This document shows, one piece after another, positions 16,816 to 25,510 of a DNA stretch of 64,000 nucleotides. The stretch comes from Bacteroidales bacterium UBA5382 (GTDB taxonomy: Bacteria > Bacteroidota > Bacteroidia > Bacteroidales > Dysgonomonadaceae). Each line of letters starts with the position of its first letter. The stretch's first letter is position 1. A program made the position numbers and the translations under genes. Under the pieces are notes generated by a model. That model saw only the letters and a program-made list of their open reading frames with translations. It did no database searches and had not been told where the DNA came from. The stretch spans positions 39,651 to 103,650 of the forward strand of contig DHOU01000029.1 in the NCBI GenBank assembly GCA_002409745.1, in the 5' to 3' direction.

Positions 16816-17676
16816 ATGCGACGGTTTATCAATCCCTTTTCGGATGTGGGATTTAAAAAAATATTCGGTCAGGAAATCAATAAAGAACTTTTGATAGAGT
16901 TTTTAAACGATTTACTGGAAGGAGAGAAGCGTATAAAAGATATTCGTTTTTTAGACAAAGAAAGTTTGCCATTCTATGAAAACGATCGTACCGGAATATA
17001 CGATATCTCTTGCCAGACAGAAGCCGGCGAACATTTTATTGTTGAAATGCAAAATATCCGGCAAGTGCATTTCAGCGAACGCGCCTTGTATTATTTAACA
17101 CGCGCATTGGCCTATCAAGGGGAGAAAAGCGCCCAATGGCAGTTTGAGTTGAATGCGGTATACGGGGTGTTTTTTATGAACTTCCGATTGAACGGGAGAC
17201 CCGGCAAACTACGAACAGACGTAGTACTTACCGACCGTGAAACGCATGAACAATTCAGTGACAAATTGCGTTTTATCTTTCTAGAACTCCCCTCTTTTCG
17301 AAAGGAAGAGGAGGAATGCGAAACAGATTTCGAACGATGGATTTATGTATTAAAGAATATGGAAACATTAAAGAGAATTCCTTTTAAAGCCCGCAAATCG
17401 GTTTTTGAAAAACTGGAAAAGATCGCCGACCTGTCCTCCCTTAGCAAAGCGGAACGGATTAAATACGATGCAAGCATTAAAGCGTATCGCGACCACTTGG
17501 CTACAATCGCCTATGGCAAAGCGGAAGGCAAAGCGGAAGGGAAGGCGGAAGGGAAGACAGAAGGTGAACGAAATAAGCAGATAGAAATCGCCCGGAAACT
17601 AAAAGCAAAGGGACTTTCGATCGATCTTATTACCGAAACAACCGGCCTGTCTGTCGAAGAAGTAGAAAGACTGTAA
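16816..17676 (+). CDS. Rpn-family recombination-promoting nuclease / PD-(D/E)XK transposase-like protein
   Basis: 286 residues. The N-terminus FINPFSDVGFKKIFGQE and the core with GIYDISCQ and HFIVEMQ match the PDDEXK_2 (Rpn, formerly transposase_31) family: D in YDIS and ExQ in VEMQ are the expected metal-site residues. Rpn proteins of Escherichia coli are DNA endonucleases that raise RecA-independent recombination. Near residues 235-248 lies a run of KAEG/KTEG repeats encoded by 12-bp units, prone to slippage, before a short C-terminal helix-turn-helix-like tail (LKAKGLSIDLITETTGLS). It stands alone between trpB2 and topA. Confidence 0.88.
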   Translation: MRRFINPFSDVGFKKIFGQEINKELLIEFLNDLLEGEKRIKDIRFLDKESLPFYENDRTGIYDISCQTEAGEHFIVEMQNIRQVHFSERALYYLTRALAYQGEKSAQWQFELNAVYGVFFMNFRLNGRPGKLRTDVVLTDRETHEQFSDKLRFIFLELPSFRKEEEECETDFERWIYVLKNMETLKRIPFKARKSVFEKLEKIADLSSLSKAERIKYDASIKAYRDHLATIAYGKAEGKAEGKAEGKTEGERNKQIEIARKLKAKGLSIDLITETTGLSVEEVERL

Positions 17677-17714
17677 GATCATACCCCCCGATAAGGCTTG
17701 AGCCAATGGGCAAG

Positions 17715-17754
17715 AACAGCGCATAAACCTGTATGAAACGGTTTATGCGCTGTT
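17715..17754. terminator. Bidirectional terminator between Rpn gene and topA
   Basis: Perfect 15-bp stem AACAGCGCATAAACC / GGTTTATGCGCTGTT with a 10-nt loop, placed between two convergent genes. Confidence 0.8.
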
Positions 17755-17803
17755 TCTAATTTAGGAATAGGAAACCACGCCGGCAAGGCGCATCGGCCGG
17801 AAG

Positions 17804-20155
17804 TTATTTCTTCGTTTTCTTTGCGGTCGTCTTGCGGGTCGTTTTCTTTTTCTTCGTTGTGCCGTCGGTGGCTTCCGCTATAATCTGGCGGCACCTATCG
17901 AGCGTCAGTTCCGACGGTTCCTGATTCTTGGGAATCTTATAGTTTTTCTTTTCAAAAGTGATATAAGGGCCGTAACGGCCGTTGAGCACCTGAAGTCCGG
18001 GTTCTTCGGGAAAAGTTTTAATCGTCTTTTCGCGATCTTTCTTCTCTTTCGCCTCAATCAGTTCGATGGCTTCCTCGAGCAACACCTCGAGCGGGTCGAT
18101 CCCTTTGGGTAACGAAACGAACTTGCCGTCGTGGCGGAGATAGGGGCCGAAACGTCCTACCGCAGCAACGACGTCCTTATCGCGGAATGTCCCCACGGTA
18201 CGGGGCAAATCGAATAGCTTGAGCGTTTCTTCCAGGGTGATGGTCTCGATGGATTGCGGCTTTTGCAGGGGCGCGAAAAGCGGCTTTTCTTCTTCTTCCG
18301 ACGACCCTATTTGAGCCACCGCGCCATAGCGACCGATTTTTACCGATACCTGCCGTCCCGTTTTAGGATCGGACCCGAGGATTCGCTCGCCCGCTTTGTG
18401 TTCGGTATGCGTCTGCGACACCTCTTCGACAATGGGATGGAACACCTTGTAGAAGTCGGCAATCGATTTGTTCCATTGGGTTTTGCCTTCGGCTATCTTA
18501 TCGAAATCTTTTTCCACATCGGCCGTGAAGTTATAGTCGAGGATCGAAGGGAAGGACTCCATCAAGAAGTCCGTCACGACCATCCCGATATCCGTAGGCA
18601 CGAGTTTGTTCTTGTCGGCGCCGAAGGTTTCCGTTTTGTCGGTATCCTTCAATTTTCCGTTTTTCAGCGCCAGTACGTTATAAGGCCGTTGTTCGCCCTC
18701 GAGACTGCGTTTCTCCACATATTCGCGGTTCTGGATAGTCGATATCGTAGGCGCATAGGTAGAAGGACGCCCGATGCCCAGTTCCTCGAGCTTGCGCACC
18801 AGCGAAGCCTCGGTATAACGCGGCGGACGCTGCGTAAAGCGCTGCGTGGCGATCGTCTCGCGCATGTCGAGCGCCTCTCCCTGTGTGAGCGGAGGCAGGA
18901 TGCCGTCGGTGACTTCGGCATCTTCATCGTCGGTTCCTTCGAGATAGACTCGGAGGAATCCGTCGAACTTCAGCACCTCACCGTTGGCGACAAACTTTCC
19001 TTTATCATTCGAGATATCGATAAGCGCCGTCGTTTTTTCGAGTTGCGCATCGGCCATTTGCGAAGCCACGGTGCGCTTCCAGATCAAGTCGTAAAGCTTT
19101 TTCTCCTGCGCCGTGCCGTCGATGGCGCTGTTTTGTATATAGGTGGGACGGATGGCTTCGTGCGCCTCTTGCGCCCCCTTCGATTTCGTCGTATACTGAC
19201 GGACTTTGACGTATTCCGGTCCGTAAAGCTGTGTAACTTCGGCTTTAGCTGTGTTGATGGCCAGTCCCGACAGGTTGACAGAGTCGGTACGCATATAGGT
19301 GATCTTTCCCGATTCGTACAAGCGCTGGGCCACACTCATGGTTTGCGCAACGGAAAAGCCCAGTTTGCGCGACGCTTCCTGTTGCAACGTGGAGGTGGTG
19401 AACGGCGCGGCGGGCGATTTGCGGGCCGGCTTTACCGTGACATCCTCGATGGAAAAGAGCGAGGACTTGAGCTTTTCGAGCAACGCCAACGCCTCTTCTT
19501 TGGTCTTAAGCCGCTTGTTGTATTCGCCCTTGACTTCGAACGATTCGCCGCCTTCTTTTTTCGTAAAGATGGCGATGATGCGATAGGCCGATTCGCTGTT
19601 GAACTGCTGTATTTCACGCTCGCGCTCCACAATAAGCCGCACAGCCACCGACTGTACGCGCCCGGCCGACAGAGCAGGCTTGATCTTGCGCCATAAAACG
19701 GGCGAAAGCTCGAAGCCGACGATGCGGTCGAGCACACGGCGCGCCTGTTGCGCATCGACCAGATTCTTGTCGATCTTACGCGGCGTTTCGATAGCGCGAT
19801 GAATAGCCGTATCGGTGATTTCGTGAAAGACGATGCGCTTGGTATTATCGTCCTTCAAGCCGAGGGCATCGAACAAGTGCCACGAGATGGCCTCCCCTTC
19901 GCGGTCCTCATCGGAAGCGAGCCAGACCGTTTCGGCTTGCTTGGCCGCCGCTTTCAATTCGGCAACGACTTTCTTCTTGTCGTCGGGTATTTCGTAAATG
20001 GGGGTGAAATTATTTTCAATGTCTACGCTGAAGTCCTTCTTTTTCAAATCGCGGATATGCCCGTAACTCGACATCACGTGATAGTCCTTACCCAAGAACC
20101 GTTCGATGGTCTTGGCTTTGGCGGGAGACTCAACAATAACCAGGTTTTTCTTCAT
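17804..20155 (-). CDS. topA: DNA topoisomerase I
   Basis: 783 residues, type IA topoisomerase that relaxes negative supercoils. The Toprim domain opens with LVIVESPAKAKTIERFLG and holds DEDREGEAISWHL; the catalytic tyrosine is in GKITYMRTDSVNLSG. No cysteine zinc ribbons are visible at the C-terminus. Instead there are topA_C-type repeats (GRYGAVAQIG, GRFGPYLRHDGKFVSLP, GRYGPYITFEKKNYKIP) and a lysine-rich tail (KKKKTTRKTTAKKTKK), the usual Bacteroidetes form. The large open frame on the other strand (18254-19696) is a shadow. Confidence 0.97.
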   Translation of the reverse strand: MKKNLVIVESPAKAKTIERFLGKDYHVMSSYGHIRDLKKKDFSVDIENNFTPIYEIPDDKKKVVAELKAAAKQAETVWLASDEDREGEAISWHLFDALGLKDDNTKRIVFHEITDTAIHRAIETPRKIDKNLVDAQQARRVLDRIVGFELSPVLWRKIKPALSAGRVQSVAVRLIVEREREIQQFNSESAYRIIAIFTKKEGGESFEVKGEYNKRLKTKEEALALLEKLKSSLFSIEDVTVKPARKSPAAPFTTSTLQQEASRKLGFSVAQTMSVAQRLYESGKITYMRTDSVNLSGLAINTAKAEVTQLYGPEYVKVRQYTTKSKGAQEAHEAIRPTYIQNSAIDGTAQEKKLYDLIWKRTVASQMADAQLEKTTALIDISNDKGKFVANGEVLKFDGFLRVYLEGTDDEDAEVTDGILPPLTQGEALDMRETIATQRFTQRPPRYTEASLVRKLEELGIGRPSTYAPTISTIQNREYVEKRSLEGEQRPYNVLALKNGKLKDTDKTETFGADKNKLVPTDIGMVVTDFLMESFPSILDYNFTADVEKDFDKIAEGKTQWNKSIADFYKVFHPIVEEVSQTHTEHKAGERILGSDPKTGRQVSVKIGRYGAVAQIGSSEEEEKPLFAPLQKPQSIETITLEETLKLFDLPRTVGTFRDKDVVAAVGRFGPYLRHDGKFVSLPKGIDPLEVLLEEAIELIEAKEKKDREKTIKTFPEEPGLQVLNGRYGPYITFEKKNYKIPKNQEPSELTLDRCRQIIAEATDGTTKKKKTTRKTTAKKTKK

Positions 20156-20208
20156 TCAGTAATCTTTCTTCTTTATAAAAACGCATGTGCTGCTTTTGCT
20201 TCGCGCTG

Positions 20209-20216
20209 CAAAAGTA
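20209..20216 (-). promoter_or_regulatory. Bacteroidetes -7 box for topA
   Basis: TACTTTTG on the minus strand, 54 bp before the topA start. Confidence 0.6.
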
Positions 20217-20262
20217 GTAATTTTAGGCAAGTAACACCAATTTTTTCTGAAAATCATTTGAA

Positions 20263-20440
20263 ATCGGCCATCGGTCGACAGGCTTCGGTCACCGACCGAT
20301 GGTCTTCATCACCGATCTTCAGTCACCGGTCTTCAGTCGCCAATCGGCGGTCAACAATCGGCAGTCAACAGTCTTTTCATCTTTGCGGACTCGATTTGCG
20401 ATCTCCATCAATCTCCATCAATTTTTTCAATCTCCACCCC
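20263..20440. repeat. Family A repeat tract, copy 4
   Basis: CACCGGTCTTCAGTC, CAATCGGCGGTCAAC and finally ATCTCCATCA words. It fills the topA-yigZ gap and runs into the yigZ 3' end, where it encodes the last residues (EIEKIDGD). Confidence 0.8.
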
Positions 20441-21016
20441 ATACACCGCGGCGAACGCATCGTAGAGAGGCTGCGACAACGACCGGCGCACACGCAGGCG
20501 AATGACACAGCGCTCGGCGAAATCCTGCTTCCAGTCCGCCTCGGGGAATTGTTTCAAGACACGCATCACGTCGTTCAGCAGCAGATAATCGAAATACAGA
20601 GTAAAACGGTCGTCGACGGTTTTTTGCACGATACAGGCATTGTCGATGGCAGCCTTCGCCGCCTCGCGATAAGCCCGGATAAGGCCGCCGGTACCGAGCA
20701 GCGTGCCGCCGAAATAACGCACGACGAGAATGAGCACATCGGTCAGTTGATACGAATTGATTTGCCCGAGAATGGGTTTTCCGGCCGTGCCCGAAGGTTC
20801 GCCGTCGTCATTGGCTCGAAAGTCAGCCCTCTCCCACCCCAGCATGTATGCCCAGCACACGTGGCGCGCATCGTAATACTTCTTTCGATATTCATCCAAA
20901 ACAGTCTTCACCTCTTCGACATCCCGTACGGGAACGGCGAAGGCGAGGAAACGGCTTTTCTTTTCGGTGAGGTGCCCCTCGGCTATGGCTTTTATGGTGT
21001 GGAACGTATCATCCAT
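20408..21016 (-). CDS. YigZ/IMPACT family protein (UPF0029)
   Basis: 202 residues. The family signature appears in EKKSRFLAFAVPV, ARHVCWAYMLG, NDDGEPSGTAGKPIL and VVRYFGGTLLGTGGL. The C-terminal ferredoxin-like domain (DUF1949) follows. Function is not settled; the eukaryotic relative IMPACT acts in translation control. Its 3' end lies in repeat sequence. Confidence 0.93.
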   Translation of the reverse strand: MDDTFHTIKAIAEGHLTEKKSRFLAFAVPVRDVEEVKTVLDEYRKKYYDARHVCWAYMLGWERADFRANDDGEPSGTAGKPILGQINSYQLTDVLILVVRYFGGTLLGTGGLIRAYREAAKAAIDNACIVQKTVDDRFTLYFDYLLLNDVMRVLKQFPEADWKQDFAERCVIRLRVRRSLSQPLYDAFAAVYGVEIEKIDGD

Positions 21017-21092
21017 GGCACAAAAATACGATATTTCGTCGTACGAACCACCTTACACGCTTGCATAAGCCTTTTTTCCATTGAAAAATGGC

Positions 21093-21344
21093 TTTACAAA
21101 GTTGTTTGAACCTTTATTCAACCGTATAAACCGGTTTTAAAGCATGTTTGAAGCTTTATACGATCGTACGAGGCATTTTACAAGCTTGTCAGGGCCTTTA
21201 TACGACCGAATAATGTGTTTTACAAGCTTGTCAGCACCATTATTCAACCGTATAATGCATTTTGCAACCTTGTTAGGGCCTTTATTCAATCGTATAATGC
21301 ATTTTACAACCTTGTCGGGGCCATTATTCAACCGTATAACGGGC
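21093..21344. repeat. 42-bp tandem array, six units (array 1)
   Basis: Six degenerate units of exactly 42 bp start at 21093, 21135, 21177, 21219, 21261 and 21303, each beginning TTTACAA or a variant and containing TTATTCAACCGTATAAT. Because 42 is a multiple of 3, frames on both strands stay open with a 14-residue period. There are no unique spacers, so it is not CRISPR. The rest of the yigZ-acyltransferase gap holds nothing else. Confidence 0.9.
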
Positions 21345-21389
21345 GTTTATTTCTTCCGATGCCGGATTGGAACAGAGAAAACAGGATGC

Positions 21390-22730
21390 TTATCGTTCCA
21401 TCTTTCTCATAGCAAGCATCCAAGGATCGTTGGGATTGAGCTTTTTAATTTGACGGGCAAGCAATCCCGAAAAATATACTTCCACCCCGTCATTTTCAGA
21501 TAAAGACACCGGCCAAATAAGAATCTGATGATTTTGCAGGTTATGGGGAAGAGAGAGTACGGGACGTCCCTTCCCGAAATCGACAGAATAGATGGGTAAC
21601 GTCGAAAAGTTATGATTGTAAAAGACTAGCGGACGCTTCAAACTGAAGGAATCCGTATCAATCGGCATGTCGGGTAACCTTGTCCCCAGATTATCGGGGT
21701 TGTTCATTAAAAATCCGGCCAATTCCTGAGGCGATTGATGAATAATTTTCTGCAATAAATCATAGACAATCTGTGCGATCTCGCTCAATGTGGCGGTTCT
21801 TTTGTAAGGGCGGGTAGGAACCGTCATGGAAGCATTTCCGAAAAAAGCTGCCGGAATTCCATCAAGGCGTCCACGGAGATCGATCGTGACGGCTTGTTTA
21901 TAGCCCATACTGTCAGGCAGATTGTTGAGGATGGCAAACATTTTTCCGATATAGGCAGACAAGGCAATACCGGTGGTGCATTCGAAACTGCATTCGGAGG
22001 AAATTTTATCTCTCAGGCGTTTGATGGCAGCAGAGGAGAAATGAAACGCTCCCGTTCTTTCAAGGGCAATTCCCGATAACGAATCGGAGAACATTTTGAT
22101 GATAGAGCCGGAAAATAAACTTTTCCATCCTTGAGCGAAAGACGGGTAACCGCCGTCTTCCCGGGCAGAGGATTGCGCTGTTGAGAACAACGATTGCTCA
22201 AACACCGGTTCTACAATATCTTCCCCCCTACACAGTTTACTCCAGTCATTCACGATCGTATAAAAATTTACGCAGTCGACACAACCGTGACTACATTGTA
22301 CACTCAAGACCGATCCGTTCTTTAATAAACTAAGCGTCACATTCATCGGAGCGATGTTTCCCTTTTTGACTTCACCCAAATCGAGCGGTGTTGTGAACCT
22401 CCTGGCCCATTTGTCCGTTTTCCCGATATCTTCTACGGACACGCTCGTTTCTTCTTTCACAATAAAAGGCGTTCCTCTGTTCGAAAACACAATTCCGGAG
22501 CCGTTTGGATGGACCCTTCCCGACAACGGCGGATAATAGCCCAGCAGTTTTCTGAAAGCCGCTTTCATGGCATCGATGTCGGGAATATGATCATAGACCC
22601 ATGTTCCGCGAAAACACAAGTCCAGGTTGTTGATATCCGGCTCCGAGAACGCCCTTACGGTTAAAGGCTCTCCATATCCTTCGGCTCGCACCAAATTATA
22701 ACTAAGTAAATTATGAAAAACATCTCCCAT
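21390..22730 (-). CDS. BAHD-like acyl-CoA-dependent acyltransferase
   Basis: 446 residues, the usual length of the BAHD/transferase family (PF02458). Near residue 58 is FRKLLGYYPPLSGRV, the hallmark N-terminal segment; the catalytic HxxxD motif is HGCVD (H148-D152); the structural DFGWG motif appears as DFGKG (384-388). BAHD enzymes of plants and fungi transfer acyl groups from CoA thioesters to alcohols or amines. Bacterial members are uncommon. No signal peptide is seen, so it is cytoplasmic. Substrate unknown. It lies downstream of an outer membrane barrel gene and a two-TM protein gene. Confidence 0.8.
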   Translation of the reverse strand: MGDVFHNLLSYNLVRAEGYGEPLTVRAFSEPDINNLDLCFRGTWVYDHIPDIDAMKAAFRKLLGYYPPLSGRVHPNGSGIVFSNRGTPFIVKEETSVSVEDIGKTDKWARRFTTPLDLGEVKKGNIAPMNVTLSLLKNGSVLSVQCSHGCVDCVNFYTIVNDWSKLCRGEDIVEPVFEQSLFSTAQSSAREDGGYPSFAQGWKSLFSGSIIKMFSDSLSGIALERTGAFHFSSAAIKRLRDKISSECSFECTTGIALSAYIGKMFAILNNLPDSMGYKQAVTIDLRGRLDGIPAAFFGNASMTVPTRPYKRTATLSEIAQIVYDLLQKIIHQSPQELAGFLMNNPDNLGTRLPDMPIDTDSFSLKRPLVFYNHNFSTLPIYSVDFGKGRPVLSLPHNLQNHQILIWPVSLSENDGVEVYFSGLLARQIKKLNPNDPWMLAMRKMER

Positions 22731-22812
22731 TTTATCCGTTTTTTATTTCTTTCTTTTTCCGTAAAAAGCGCTGATTCCAAGCTCCATATTATACCTTCAT
22801 ATAAAATAGCAT

Positions 22813-22838
22813 GGCGCCCATCCTATCCAGGAGGGCGC
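22813..22838 (-). terminator. Hairpin after the two-TM protein gene
   Basis: GCGCCC / GGGCGC arms with a further imperfect inner stem, between the two-TM gene and the acyltransferase gene. No strong T-run follows, so it may be only partly effective. Confidence 0.5.
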
Positions 22839-22859
22839 TCATGCATTCACATCTTCCTT

Positions 22860-23402
22860 TTATAAAAATAACTCCCGGCCTTCTTCCCCCAACTGATAGA
22901 CCAACTCATATTGCTCCTCAATAATGGGAGTCAGCTTTGAGATCTGTTTATTCCGGATATTTTTATATACACAGAAATAGGCAATCACACAGATACTTAA
23001 GCCCAACAGGGCGAGCAGGGAGAACGCCACAAACTTTGCCTCAAGCAGTTTGAATATCGACACCGTCAGCAAGGCGGCTCCGGTTAAACCCACTGTTAAG
23101 GTAACGATAAACGGAATGGCGGATTTGAGATTTTCCAGTCGCTCAATCTTCTTCAATGCCTCTTCGCATTTTCGTTGTTTTAAAGCCAGCCGGCTCCGGT
23201 TAGGAATGTCCCGGTCTCGTTTGAAACGCAGGATTGTCTGGTTTCTGTTCAACGGAGTTTCCGGCATTGAAACGGCAGTCAAATTATCTATCCATCCAAA
23301 ATTCCGGTACATATCGCTGTAGATCGGCTCGAACTCGATCGGTACATATACCGATAAATATTCGTATGCCACAAAATCCGATCGCTTATTTTTATCTGTC
23401 AT
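22860..23402 (-). CDS. Uncharacterised two-TM membrane protein
   Basis: 180 residues from ATG at 23402 (MTDKNKRSDF); an upstream start at 23474 would add 24 residues without conserved look. A soluble N-terminal part (FVAYEYLSVYVP, YRNFGWIDNL, LRFKRDRDI) precedes a short coiled coil and two membrane helices (about 98-118 and 125-147), then a charged tail. I recall similar proteins from gut Firmicutes that share the FVAYEY, NFGW and KFKRDR words, but none has a known role. Possible transfer from that group. Confidence 0.7.
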   Translation of the reverse strand: MTDKNKRSDFVAYEYLSVYVPIEFEPIYSDMYRNFGWIDNLTAVSMPETPLNRNQTILRFKRDRDIPNRSRLALKQRKCEEALKKIERLENLKSAIPFIVTLTVGLTGAALLTVSIFKLLEAKFVAFSLLALLGLSICVIAYFCVYKNIRNKQISKLTPIIEEQYELVYQLGEEGRELFL

Positions 23403-23485
23403 TGTTCTTTGTGATCTGTTGATGATCTTTATTTTCCTCCGTGTTCCGTAGAAATCTACAGGCACAACGGCCAATCGATGGATGC

Positions 23486-24100
23486 CTAAAAACGATAGCC
23501 TAATTGCAAGGATACTTGTTGATTACGCAATTTACCACTTCCTTCGTCCAACGCATTGACAAGCCCCAGCTTGTACGAGCCGTGAACACTAAGTCCGAAA
23601 TCGAACTCATATCCGACAGTTGCGGCCAAACCGGCATCGAACCGCTGCAGTTTACTGCCCAGGAAGTCGCTTCCGTCATACAAATCATACTCCGTACCGC
23701 CGGCTTTTGCCTGAGCGCTCAATCCCACCTCGGCAAACGGGCCCACACCGAAAGTCGCTCTTTCGCCGTTTTCCTGTTCAAAACGGGCCAACGCATATAC
23801 CGGCACGCTGATTCCCCAATACGAAAAATCGCCCTTGCTCCCGTTATACGTCAATTCCGAGTTGTTCCACTGCAATTGCACTTCAGGTTGCAAGGTGAAA
23901 TAATCGGCCAAATCGAAGGCGGCAAAAACACCGACCTGCGCGCCCACGCCCATTTTACTTTTTACTCCGTCCAAATCCGACAAAAGATGGTTCGACAGGT
24001 TCGCTCCTGCTTTTACTCCGAAACTTGGGGACTGTGCATAAATCTGTGATGCACTCAAACTAATCATTACGACAAATGATGCTAACCAAAATTTTTTCAT
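23486..24100 (-). CDS. Outer membrane beta-barrel protein (PorT/OMP_b-brl type)
   Basis: 204 residues with signal peptide MKKFWLASFVVMISLSASQIYAQ. The mature part is an eight-stranded barrel pattern: GVKAGANLSNH start, alternating strands, and a C-terminal aromatic (LQLGYRF) as for BAM substrates. Ligand unknown. It sits between a 36-residue membrane peptide gene and the two-TM gene on the same strand. Confidence 0.88.
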   Translation of the reverse strand: MKKFWLASFVVMISLSASQIYAQSPSFGVKAGANLSNHLLSDLDGVKSKMGVGAQVGVFAAFDLADYFTLQPEVQLQWNNSELTYNGSKGDFSYWGISVPVYALARFEQENGERATFGVGPFAEVGLSAQAKAGGTEYDLYDGSDFLGSKLQRFDAGLAATVGYEFDFGLSVHGSYKLGLVNALDEGSGKLRNQQVSLQLGYRF

Positions 24101-24158
24101 TTTTTCTTACTGTTTAATGATTTAATAAATAAATTTCTGTTGTCTTTAAAATAAAATA

Positions 24159-24269
24159 CTATCCTTTTAAAATTTTTCTCCTTAACAATAATGCTCCCAG
24201 GGAACTCATTACTGCAAATCCTATCAGCGACGCCGCCGACACAAATACAATTCTTAATCCTCTTTTCAT
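24159..24269 (-). CDS. Small membrane protein, 36 residues
   Basis: ATG at 24269, stop TAG at 24159-24161. Residues 5-26 are hydrophobic (LRIVFVSAASLIGFAVMSSL), flanked by MKRG and LLLRRKILKG, giving one membrane helix with basic ends. A perfect AGGAGG lies 7 bp before the ATG, rare in Bacteroidetes and a good sign of real translation. It is 58 bp upstream of the outer membrane barrel gene. Function unknown. Confidence 0.6.
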   Translation of the reverse strand: MKRGLRIVFVSAASLIGFAVMSSLGALLLRRKILKG

Positions 24270-24348
24270 TGTTAATCCTCCTCTTTTATGTTCGTTGTAT
24301 TTTCACACTGCAAAGAAAAGATGTTTTTGCGCACAATAAAAGGCCAAT

Positions 24349-24367
24349 ATTCCACCATTATTGGAAC
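24349..24367. promoter_or_regulatory. Putative AraC-type operator before araC
   Basis: ATTCCA-N7-TGGAAC, preceded by CACAATA 17 bp upstream. The same arrangement occurs at 25496-25529. It lies about 17 bp upstream of the -33 element of the regulator gene. Confidence 0.65.
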
Positions 24368-24383
24368 TTTTGGCTCATACGGC

Positions 24384-24413
24384 TTGTTTTTCCGACTATT
24401 TTTCCTATTTTTG
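24384..24413 (+). promoter_or_regulatory. Promoter of araC-family gene
   Basis: TTG (24384-24386), 19 bp, TATTTTTG (24406-24413), 28 bp before the chosen start. Confidence 0.7.
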
Positions 24414-24440
24414 CAAAATAATTTCTCAAAAAAGGAACGG

Positions 24441-25307
24441 ATGAAAGAAGTAATTTCTCTTTTTGACTGGAGATCCGAATTAAATCAAATAGAAGCGGAT
24501 GCAATCGGCGACGATATTATATTGCTCGAGAACCCGATCATCACCACGGCATTCGACTACCCTTTCAAAGTCGATGTGGTAACCGCTATTATCTGTACGG
24601 AAGGCAGCATAAAAGGTTTTATCGACCTGAAGCAGTATCATTGTACGGCTCCGGCCTTGTTTATTGTCCTTCCCGATCAGATCCTGCAATATGAAGCATA
24701 CAGTGAAAATTTCTCCGGTTATTTTATTGTAATGTCCAAAAAATTCACCAACAGCCTGATAGATCTTAAAGACAAATACCCCCTGAACCTTTCGGTAAAA
24801 GATAATCCATGGATACCTTTAGCTGAAGGAGAAATAGACGGAATGATACTCTATTATAAAATGTTGCAGCAAACGATCCGGATGAAAGACAATCCCAACC
24901 GCATGCAAATCCTCAAATTGTTGACGCAGGCATTTTTTATGGGATTAGGATATCAGTTCCATAAACTGCCGAAAGAGGAAAATAAATCGAAAAGAGATTT
25001 GCTGGTCGAGGAATTTACCGACTATGTGCAGAAAGATTATAAAAAACATCGCGACACCGAATTTTATGCTTCAAAATTGTCGCTCACCCCTAAATACCTA
25101 TCCAAAGTAATTAAGGAAAATACCGGAATGTCGGCAACCGATTGGATAAACAGCTATGTGATACTCGAAGCGAAGGCGCTGTTGAAATCGACTGACATGA
25201 CCGTACAGCAAATCAGCGACGAACTGAATTTCCCTTCACAATCGCACTTCGGAAAGTTTTTTAAAAGACAAACCGGTCTATCACCCAAAGAATACAAGAA
25301 CGACTAA
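24441..25307 (+). CDS. AraC-family transcriptional regulator
   Basis: 288 residues from ATG at 24441. A longer frame from 24288 would begin upstream of the promoter and is rejected. The N-terminal half is a cupin-like sensor (VDVVTAIICTEGSIKGFIDL). The C-terminal pair of helix-turn-helix motifs is clear: FYASKLSLTPKYLSKVIKEN and MTVQQISDELNFPSQSHFGKFFKRQTGLSPKEYK. The gene precedes an efflux operon that carries the same upstream inverted repeat, so it most likely activates that operon and controls itself. Confidence 0.93.
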   Translation: MKEVISLFDWRSELNQIEADAIGDDIILLENPIITTAFDYPFKVDVVTAIICTEGSIKGFIDLKQYHCTAPALFIVLPDQILQYEAYSENFSGYFIVMSKKFTNSLIDLKDKYPLNLSVKDNPWIPLAEGEIDGMILYYKMLQQTIRMKDNPNRMQILKLLTQAFFMGLGYQFHKLPKEENKSKRDLLVEEFTDYVQKDYKKHRDTEFYASKLSLTPKYLSKVIKENTGMSATDWINSYVILEAKALLKSTDMTVQQISDELNFPSQSHFGKFFKRQTGLSPKEYKND

Positions 25308-25510
25308 TCCCATTCTGTTTTTTTTGAGGGGGGGCTGCTTTTTGAGCCCTCCGCCCATACGTTTTCGGCTCCCGGGAGCTCCGAATGCTTTCCGGTGCGC
25401 ATAATCGGACTTGCCGGCAAATCTCCCCGTCCGCCGATGACTTAAAAAGCACATCCGCCGAGCCCCTATTATGGAACTTTAGACGTATTTTTACACACAA
25501 TAGTCCAAAT

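Noticed and set aside
18254-19696. 480-codon open frame on the plus strand
   Set aside because: Lies entirely antisense to topA, Arg/Phe-rich composition typical of a shadow frame, no family resemblance.
19748-21109. 453-codon open frame on the plus strand
   Set aside because: Antisense to the topA start, the repeat tract and yigZ; no recognisable domain.
21093-21344. CRISPR array
   Set aside because: Units are continuous 42-bp tandem repeats without unique spacers and no cas genes are near; same for 46554-46763.
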